The notes under the pieces were generated by a model. It was not told where the DNA came from. It worked only from the letters and a program-made list of their open reading frames with translations, and searched no databases. 64,000 nt of DNA from Topomyia yanbarensis (taxonomy: Eukaryota; Arthropoda; Insecta; Diptera; Culicidae). Below are positions 57,096-64,000 of this stretch, piece by piece; within the stretch, counting starts at the first letter, position 1; each line of letters begins with the position of its first letter. Both the position numbers and the translations under genes were made by a program. Where the stretch lies: contig NC_080671.1 of the NCBI RefSeq assembly GCF_030247195.1, positions 8,013,343 through 8,077,342 of the forward strand. Reading direction: 5' to 3'.

Positions 57096-57103
57096 ATATC
57101 CAT
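57096..57103 (+). repeat. 8-bp flank ATATCCAT of fold-back copy 2 (left)
   Basis: Reverse complement of ATGGATAT at 46321-46328. Confidence 0.85.
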
Positions 57104-57961
57104 TCGAGTGGGACATGGTTATACGAAAAAAATAAAATTTGGCTCCGAGTAACTTTTTGGGTCACATTTAGCTCCCAGAACTATTCTGCAAATTTTTAGT
57201 TCGATCGGTGAAACTATATTTTTGCGCCCACGGTTTAAAGTTTACATGGGATTTCGTATGGGAAAATTGTCTTTTGCAAATTAATTCTTCCAAGAGTCGC
57301 CCGTTATCTTCTAAGTAGATGTATGATTTTTATAGAAAATTTGTCAAGGAAACAAAGTCTAGAAGACTGCAAAACGATCTGATGCTTGTGGAAAAAGCTA
57401 TTAGGCAAAAACCGATAGATGCCCTGAAGATTGATGAAAATTTCACTTTTCATAGCATCACTGCTTCTGACGGTCTAATTGTATACAAATTTTTTAACTT
57501 TCTTTTATTATGTACAAAAGAAGCCTCAATTTATCCCTTAAAACCTTGCGAAGTGGCCAAATAGTATAGATAAACGATTTAGACACATTAAGAGAGGATG
57601 CGTATAATTGGACAACCAATAGCAGTGGTGCTAGAAAAAATGAATATTTTATCAATCGGTTTCTGCTTAATAACATTTTTCTCAAGCGTCAGATCGTTTC
57701 GTGGTTTTCGAGACTTTGTTTCATTATAGAATTTCCTATAAAAGCCACATAACGATTTATTTTTAGGAAGTAATGGGCGACTCCTGTACGAATTATTTTG
57801 CAAAAGTTAATTTTCCCATACAAAACCCCATGTAAACTTTAAACAGTGGGCGCAAAAATATAGTTTCACCGATTGAGCTAAGAATTTGCACAGTTGTTCT
57901 AGGGTCCAAATGGTAACTAAAAAGTTGCTCGGAGCAGGAATCTAATTTTTGTCCCACCCTA
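57104..57961 (-). mobile_element. fold-back hAT-like element, copy 2 (inverted)
   Basis: Starts TCGAGTGGGAC and ends GTCCCACCCTA; overall it is the reverse complement of copy 1 at 46329-47210 with scattered differences. Its own halves are again about 430-bp inverted repeats. There is no transposase. Its left flank ATATCCAT pairs with the left flank of copy 1 and its right flank ATGTACAG with the right flank of copy 1. Confidence 0.85.
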
Positions 57962-57969
57962 ATGTACAG
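57962..57969 (+). repeat. 8-bp flank ATGTACAG of fold-back copy 2 (right)
   Basis: Reverse complement of CTGTACAT at 47211-47218. Confidence 0.85.
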
Positions 57970-58682
57970 GGAGCTAAAACTTAACTATATATTATTGTTC
58001 TTAACCCAACCTTAAATATCTAGCTGGAAATTTCATCAGTATTGGTCATTATTCCACCGGGAGTGAAGAATCCGGGTTTTCTGTTTTGTATTGTGATTGG
58101 ATTGTGTTGTATCTATCCCTATATTTTTCTTTCACATCCCTGACTCTTCCTATCAGAGATATTGTGGGGCGTCGTAGCATTGCATGGAATAACATAAAAC
58201 ATGTTCCAATCGAGCAAACATCTTCTGATTTCTGAATCAAGGATAAATTAATGTCAAAGAACAAGCCTGGTTGGGACTTTACCCGACGCCAGCTGAAACC
58301 ATAAAGGAAATATTGACTAGAAACCCCACTGTAACGATTTACCAGTTACAATGATACAGCGCAATTTTTCAGATACCGTGTGCATTATTCATCATCCATC
58401 CATCAGCCATTTAGGTCGCACTAAAAGTTGTTCAGAAAATCAAAACGCTGTGGTCTCTAGAGTATATTTCATTTATGCTGAAATGCATAACTGGTTTGCT
58501 TGCTTTAGTGTTAATTGTTGATACCGTCTGAAGTTGATGCTGCGTCCTATGTTAATGGGTTTGGTCGCAGTGGATTTGTTTCACCACATGATCCATTCGT
58601 CCTATTTTCGCAATATAATTTTGCTTTTTCTTGCTTGGGGTTTGCTCAGGAACACAAATTGGGTCTCCGATTTTTGGAGCTA
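57970..58682. other. nothing recognised
   Basis: Short open frames without domains; bases about 58600-58690 may be the upstream part of the ribozyme-bearing repeat. Confidence 0.35.
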
Positions 58683-58754
58683 GCGTCAATCCGACGATAG
58701 CTTAATCCTCTCACTAAGTTAGTGTCGGATTCTGATGAGACGAAATCGAAACGC
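58683..58754 (+). ncRNA. hammerhead self-cleaving ribozyme motif (type III layout)
   Basis: The sequence reads GCGT-C then AATCCGAC (58688-58695), a 28-nt loop, GTCGGATT (58724-58731), CTGATGA (58732-58738), GAC-GAA-ATC (58739-58747), GAA (58748-58750) and ACGC (58751-58754). AATCCGAC and GTCGGATT form a perfect 8-bp stem I. ACGC pairs with GCGT as stem III, including the required A-U next to the core. CUGAUGA and GAA are the invariant core, and C58687 is the expected cleavage nucleotide. Stem II is short, with G-C and A-U pairs and one C-A mismatch; relatives with GACGAAGTC would pair fully. Such ribozymes cut their own transcript and are known in several retroelements and satellite DNAs. 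Related copies lie at 5226, 11197 and 62093. Confidence 0.75.
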
Positions 58755-59064
58755 AAATATCATAACTAATTTAACAATACAATTGCTAAAATGTCGGAAA
58801 TGCTTCTATTTTGTTTTCAAGTTTGATAGCCATTACATCATATCATTTGCAGACACTTTTCTTCTTGTAATACGATTTCAAATCGCTGCAAAAATATTCA
58901 GCAATGTCTTCATTGTACCACAAACAACAGCCAACGAGGCCAAACAGGAGGAAATGAAATTGTTCTCCCACTGAACCAACCACCCACCTAGCGATCGTCA
59001 TTATCATCACTATTTGCGACGTCGGTTGCTCGTTTGCAAAAAGGCAAACAACAACAGCAGTAGG
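58755..59064. other. downstream flank of the ribozyme
   Basis: AT-rich, then a CAA-rich stretch; no gene supported. Confidence 0.3.
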
Positions 59065-59066
59065 TA

Positions 59067-59385
59067 GGGTGATGAGCCTATTTGCGCCATGTTTCTATTA
59101 TCACCCTACCCATTTGAAGCCGTTGGTTAGAGCAGTGTCTGCCATCTTTGTTTAACGCATTGAGTCAAATTGTAGCGCAACAATAGGGGCACTCGATTCG
59201 AGTTTTCATTGTGCTCAAACACGAGAATTTTACTGTTTTCAACGCATTTGTGTTATTATATTGATTCTTAACAACGAAGCAAAGCGGTTGATGTAAATTT
59301 TTACGCATTCCATTGATTGTAAGGCAAGAAATTACCGAATTAGTGCGGCACCTTGCTTAGTATGGTGAAAATAGGCTCATCACCC
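59067..59385. mobile_element. 319-bp MITE flanked by TA (Tc1/mariner type)
   Basis: Ends GGGTGATGAGCCTATTT and, reverse-complemented, GGGTGATGAGCCTATTT, with TA on both sides (59065-59066, 59386-59387). A third, inverted copy of the terminal word (ATTATCACCCTA at about 59097-59108) lies just inside the left end, so the left end can itself fold. No coding capacity. A second copy starts at 63916. Confidence 0.8.
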
Positions 59386-59387
59386 TA

Positions 59388-61612
59388 CTGCTTAGCAGTA
59401 GCAAGCTGAGTCAAGGCAAATCGCCATGGCGATGCAAACTTTTCAAAGCAGGCAAAGTTCTTGCTCGGCTGGGAAAGTTATTCTCCATTAGTCATCGGAG
59501 CAGTCACCATTCACACAGCACGGTTTGAAAAGAGACAGTGGGGATCGTAAGAGTTGGGCGTTTACTCGCAGGGTTTCCTTCCAACTTCCACGATTCCTGA
59601 CTCTGGCCAACAGAGTGGTGTTGACTAAACCGAAGCTGCAACTTCGTCCACCGACTATTGCAAAAAGCGCCCTTTCGTTACAGCCAAGAATGTAAATAGA
59701 TCAAAGTGCGAAAATTCAAATATAACATCCAACTTTTTGGCTCTACTTTGATTGAAGAGCTTTAGGGCATTTAATTTGATTCTTCTGCATTTTTGAGCTA
59801 ATGTTTTGAGTAGCTAATTAGAAAATGGTATAATTATTCTGAGTAAGTATAGGTGTTAAAAGAGTTTCTCGGTTGTAGATTAACAAAATTAAACAATTTA
59901 AATTAAACATTATAAACAGTACAAAAAGCTGGTAATAAAGTCCTCCTAAACAAGGTCCTACCCAGCGTCAAAATTTGTAGGGTACTGTCAACATACGAGC
60001 ACAGAGGCAGTTTTCGTTTTGACGCATGCTTCCCATATAATGACTTTAAGGACATTATACAAGCTAGTTAAAACATAGCTCCTACGCCGCACCTCTCTCC
60101 CCTGCCTAACCATATATCTGACATGAGCAAATATAAAAATACGTTTTTTCAATACACTAACCTTGCCGGTGTACCACGGAACTGCTACTTGAGGACGCTA
60201 GAACATTTTCCCATACAATTAACCCGAGTTTTTGACGGAATTTCGTCTGTAGCTCTTATTTTGTGCGAAAATATCACCCCTCTTCACTTGGAGTTTCTTT
60301 TCGAAACTTATTATTATTTTTCTTGTTCTCATTTTCAGTGCACTTTTTGAAATGCATTTTAATCACACACCACTGCAAAAATACCCGCGAAACTTTAATC
60401 GTTTATTAACAAAACGTCAAATTGCCTGCCAATGTGCAGACGATCGAAAGAAAAGGTCCGAAAACTCTCATTTGTGCTTTTGCATTTTCACTTCGAATTC
60501 CATTTTTTCTCAATGTAAACAAGCGCTTCGGTGCCTAGCAACAAGCGTGCGTTCCTGGCTTCCACATATCTTCACCTGAAGCTGGACTATGTTTTAACTG
60601 GATTACTTCGATCATAAACAATATTGGAAACAAAGAAAATGCCCTATGATTCATTTTTCAAGCTGAAAACCCACTTAAGCATACATATTGATATCATTTT
60701 CGCTCGTTCGAAGAGATTGGATCAACATCAGACGAGTGTTAAAACAATCAATGACAAACGAACCAGAAGTACAACTTTTCCGTTTTCCAGCTCATTTCAT
60801 TAGAAAATAATCTTTGAAACATGTGCACTTTCTGCCTGATGGTTCCATCCGGAACAGTCGGCATGTGCCTCTCTCAAATCCCGACCGAGGCAAGTGTATA
60901 GGATCTACGTGCTACTAACTTTCACCAGTAACTTGGCTGTTTCCGTTCTGATCGTACAGAAAGCCGGAAATAAAAGCTAAGGATGGAAAAGTCTTGATTG
61001 TGTGGCTTAGTCTGTTGGTAGACGAATGAGTGTAGGGAGGAAGATATGTAGTTACAAGAAACAAATGTTGGAAACATAGGAAATGGAAATTTAATTAAGG
61101 CTCTTTTTGTGCAGTGCTCCGGATCCGTTTCATATCAGTTGGAGTTTTTCGCTGCTCAACAGAGCGAGAAAATTATATGTGCATTTCAATGAGTTGGTAT
61201 ATGAGAGCAAAAACCGGTAACATAGATTGGCTGATAGAGTAGAATATGATTTTCTTTAAATGCATATGTAATCCCACTCTTTGTGGATAACTAAAAAGGC
61301 AAAGCCTTGGTACTAGCTATTGATGTGCAACTTGAGCACTTATTTCGCCAAAACACCGCCGCCGTTGCTTAGTGTAAAAGACAATTTGGCCGTCCGGCAA
61401 CTTTGGTCACTATTGATTGTTAAATAGGTGTCCCAGAAATTTGAAGCATTAAAACTGCTATGGGGAGAGAAAAAAATTCAAATTTAAAATTATAACAGTA
61501 CGCTGGAGATATTAGTTCCAGCACCCTTTTTGTTGAAAAATGAGTCCAGAATTCCAAATTTCGGTCTTCGGTCACAATTTCGTAAGTAAGTGAAGGTCAT
61601 CGCCATCCAACA
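59388..61612. other. long anonymous interval
   Basis: No gene supported. GCGTCAAAAT (about 59967) and TTTTGACGC (about 60017) form a short inverted pair. Plus-strand frames at 60123-60579 have no domain. The C-rich, less AT-rich stretch at 59400-59660 is unassigned. Confidence 0.35.
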
Positions 61613-61965
61613 ATGAGGAAAACCAGCCTCCGACCACAACTCGTATCGACCGATTGCAATGCTGTGCTGTATCTGAAAGTTGTTCAAGAAAATTATCTTG
61701 TTTCGCCTCGACAATTGGGTAGAAGCAAATGGCTTACTGTCAGATTCACAATTTGGTTCAAAAGTGCAGATGGCATCAGCAAACACATGAATTTTTCGCA
61801 TAGTAATATATCAACATCATGAATTAGCAACGTGGGTCTTCCCCAGGGCTCATGTCTTAGCCCCCTACTCTACAACTTTTACGTGAATGACATTGACGAT
61901 TGTCTTATCAATTATTACACACTAAGGCAGTTTGCAGATGACGGTGTGCCGAGTACTGTTGCGGT
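61613..61965 (+). pseudogene. LINE reverse transcriptase palm relic
   Basis: From about 61829 the plus strand reads SNVGLPQGSCLSPLLYNFYV then NDIDDCL and LRQFADDGVPSTV. This gives RT motif B (GLPQGS) and motif C (FADD) with the usual spacing. An upstream frame from 61613 may hold remnants of the preceding region but is not diagnostic. The sequence after FADD does not continue as RT and runs into the ribozyme-related repeat near 62040. Inactive fragment, Jockey or LOA group. Confidence 0.7.
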
Positions 61966-62092
61966 CTGCTAAGCCAAAACAAGTTTAGGCTTCGCTACGT
62001 CTCATCAGCGTAAGCAGAACTTCTGCTCGGACTGGACATCACGTTTGGCCAGTTGTTCGATTGAAACATTGTGTTTCAGTTTTAGGGATTTA
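61966..62092. other. junction between RT relic and ribozyme-related repeat
   Basis: AGCAGAACTTCTGCT near 62015 is a small palindrome. Bases after about 62075 align with the upstream part of the 58683 repeat (GATTTAGC.TCAA.CCG). Confidence 0.35.
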
Positions 62093-62139
62093 GCATCAAG
62101 CCGGCGTCGGTTTCTGATGAGACGAAGTCGGAACGTCGC
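62093..62139 (+). ncRNA. hammerhead-ribozyme relative with compact stem I
   Basis: GCATC is followed by AAGCCG-GCGT-CGGTTT, a 6-bp stem I with a tetraloop, then CTGATGA (62114-62120), GACGAAGTC (a perfect 3-bp stem II with a GAA loop) and GGAA. The core GAAA has become GGAA and stem III has a C-A mismatch, so cleavage is unlikely. The compensating fit of stems I and II supports the hammerhead reading for the family. Confidence 0.55.
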
Positions 62140-62640
62140 TAGTGCCTTTTACGAACTAAGAGTGGTTTCACCGAAAATATTCCCCCTGGAGAGAAATTGT
62201 GGTGTTAACCCAATTTTGCCTCCTTAGGGAGGAATATAGCATAGTACAAATATTTTTATCAATGCGAGGTTTAATTATTATTCATGAAGTTGTGACCGTG
62301 ATCTGACGGCAGAGAGGTTATTAAACTAAGTTTTGCTTTTTTCTGGTCTCATAAATTATTCGGCGTATGGTCGAGCCCCACCCAGAAATGATTTTCAGTA
62401 TTAGTACAACCAGCCTGTATGCAAAGTCTACAATAGAAACTGATAATTCTGGTGAGGGATTGTACTGTCACGGCTTTTTTGTTGGTTACAAAGGTGTCGT
62501 CGATATTTGTCACGTTGACGCACATCGCCGCTGGCCGAAAATGTCGCATACCGTAGGGTGACCATATTGGGCGAGTATGAACCCAGGACAGTCGAAAGGG
62601 GACTGCCTCCCCCGTCCCCCGTGCCTTCTCAACAGGTTTT
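62140..62640. other. anonymous sequence
   Basis: Opposed open frames at 62349-62684 (-) and 62367-62561 (+) overlap; neither has a domain. TAGGGTGACCATATTGG near 62555 looks like a transposon terminus without a visible partner. Confidence 0.3.
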
Positions 62641-63140
62641 CGACAGTTAAAAAATTCCAATATTCGTTGGTGCATGAGTTGCAACTCCAGTTGTTGGTGA
62701 TTTGGTTGATATTGATGAGGGCTGTGTGTTGGATTTGCTTGCAGTTGATGGTGTTTCGTTAGAGGTACATGTACATGGTTTCACGTAGTGTGTCTTCTTG
62801 CTACAGACCTGTGGCACGTGGGGTTTTGTCTTCATATGTGTGCTGCGTGATTTAAGATTTGGTTACATCTTCAATTTCGTATTGAAAATTCAGGTATGAA
62901 GGAATAGGTTTCGTCACTCGCATTCTCACGACACGAACACCGTTGAAAAAATCTGGAAAGAAAATCTCCAGGTTTCAAACTTAACGTTACGTATTCCGAC
63001 ATGATGGTTGCAATGAATTTATTGGTAGTATGCGGGGATAGATCGTGCAGAAGCACATCAATCTTATCATCGTCAATATAATCGGATATCTCGATTGTAT
63101 CATTTCCATGCTTAACAACGTGTTGCATGTTGGTTTCCAC
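62641..63140 (-). pseudogene. LINE ORF1 relic (RNA-binding protein)
   Basis: Minus strand: METNMQHVVKHGNDTIEISD, then DVLLHDLSPHTTNKFIATIM. After a frameshift near 62945 it reads FFNGVRVVRMRVTKPIPSYL and NFQYEIEDVTKS. The C-terminal part (62835-62647) is Thr/Ser-rich (STASKSNTQPSSISTKSPTT) with a decayed Cys cluster (VCSKKTHYVKPCTC). The same RRM-like region occurs at 23566-23700. ORF1 coats the RNA of the element. ORF2 is not found next to it. Confidence 0.6.
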
Positions 63141-63915
63141 AGCGAAACTTTCTTCAATGGCTAGTTTTGAATATTATCAGTACAGCATTACGAGTGTGGT
63201 GGAATTGGATGACGATGACTTCCGTAAGTCTAAGCTGCATTTGCACCTTTAATAACTCTACTTCGCGAACACTAGGGCGGATTGGGCAGTGTTTATAACA
63301 GGAGGCCACCGCATTTTAGCGAAGATTATTCAAATTTTGCTGCTGAGTTTCAATCACCTTGAAGTAAACGGTCGATACCGCATCGAAGAAAAGAATGGTG
63401 CTTTATTTTCCACACTGGCTTGTTACATGTAGACAAACAGACTGAAGGCAGAAACACTTGTTTGATTCACTACAGTTTTAACAAGTGGAGCAATTTTAGC
63501 ATCCGATTCGATCGAGATGAATAAAGTAGACTGATTAGGTACTAGTATTGATCCTAAAGGGGTTTGATAATCACCAGCTCGAGAGAGCGCTCAGTGAAGT
63601 TATTCCACGATAGTTATTAATATTTTGACAATTTTTGTTTTTATGGAGAGGACATTCTACATTGATGGCGGTCACAGTTGCGTCCACAAATGGAATCGGT
63701 TCGATTTTTTCGGTTGCCAAATTTCTTTGCAAACGGACTACAGCTCATTCATATGCTACATACATTCGAATGCCTCTTTCTCTTTTCAATTTCCATGAAA
63801 GAGAAGCAAGTTAAAAAGAGAAACAACGAGGCTATTGAGAGATTAAAAATGTACGGTTCAATGGGAAGATTCGAGTGTATTTAGTTTTTTGTCGTACTCT
63901 GATTGAGGATAAGTA
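63141..63915. other. nothing recognised
   Basis: No gene supported in this stretch. Confidence 0.3.
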
Positions 63916-64000
63916 GAGTGTGGAGCCTATTTTCGCCCTGTTTGCGTTATCGCTCTACCCATTCAAAGCCGTTAGTTGGAGCAGCGTCTGCCATCTTTGT
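63916..64000. mobile_element. second copy of the TA-flanked MITE, cut by window end
   Basis: After TA (63914-63915) the sequence GAGTGTGGAGCCTATTTTCG follows the 59067 copy to the window end (shared TTCAAAGCCGTT-like and GTCTGCCATCTTTGT). It continues beyond the window. Confidence 0.75.

Noticed and set aside
60123..60579. Two 75-codon plus-strand frames
   Set aside because: No motif, and in opposite-strand context equally long frames are expected by chance.
61985..62020. Minus-strand CTGATGAGACGTAGCGAAG as a hammerhead
   Set aside because: GAAA reads GAAG, stem II does not close properly and the nearby palindrome is separated from CTGATGA by extra bases.

Overview
The window reads as insect nuclear DNA, most likely from a culicine mosquito, with Aedes the best guess. 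This is an inference from AT-rich sequence packed with relics of LOA/I-like and Jockey-like LINEs, tRNA-derived SINEs, Tc1, pogo and hAT transposons and fold-back elements with 8-bp target-site duplications (TSDs). There are no operons, prokaryotic genes or CRISPR arrays. No complete host gene is visible. The only host-gene candidates are a short first coding exon (44972-45097, +) and two core-promoter-like sites (about 6989-7022 and 22325-22376, +).

Layout. 0-6 kb: an RNase H relic, a 1.65-kb palindromic hAT-like element (1322-2971), an AT-rich repeat and a LINE 3' relic. 6-15 kb: a possible promoter, a (TA)n tract, coding-like scraps and mostly anonymous sequence. 15.1-20.0 kb: one decayed I/LOA-like LINE on the minus strand, split by a 130-bp GC-rich MITE and a 1.9-kb hAT-like element, both with exact 8-bp TSDs. 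20.3-21.1 kb: a pogo-like element. 21.3-24.4 kb: a degenerate 19-20-bp minisatellite split by a region holding a 532-bp palindrome. 25-37 kb: a second (TA)n tract, a LINE with a poly(A) tail, a small hAT MITE and RT scraps. 37.6-39.9 kb: the best preserved LINE in the window (RT plus RNase H). 40-45 kb: a SINE, an I-like LINE end and the candidate exon. 46.3-58.0 kb: two inverted copies of a fold-back element bracketing a Tc1 transposase gene split by a 5.47-kb terminal-inverted-repeat (TIR) element, and a hAT transposase relic split by a SINE. 58.7-64 kb: a hammerhead-ribozyme motif, TA-flanked MITEs and further LINE relics.

Three observations stand out. First, 58683-58754 folds as a hammerhead self-cleaving ribozyme with all invariant core bases, and related decayed copies lie at about 5.2, 11.2 and 62.1 kb. 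Second, the fold-back copies at 46329-47210 and 57104-57961 carry swapped TSDs, the footprint expected of an inversion of the roughly 10 kb between them. Third, several insertions can be ordered in time because their TSDs and the interrupted reading frames match on both sides. All translations, foldings and comparisons were done by eye; no database search or folding program was run.
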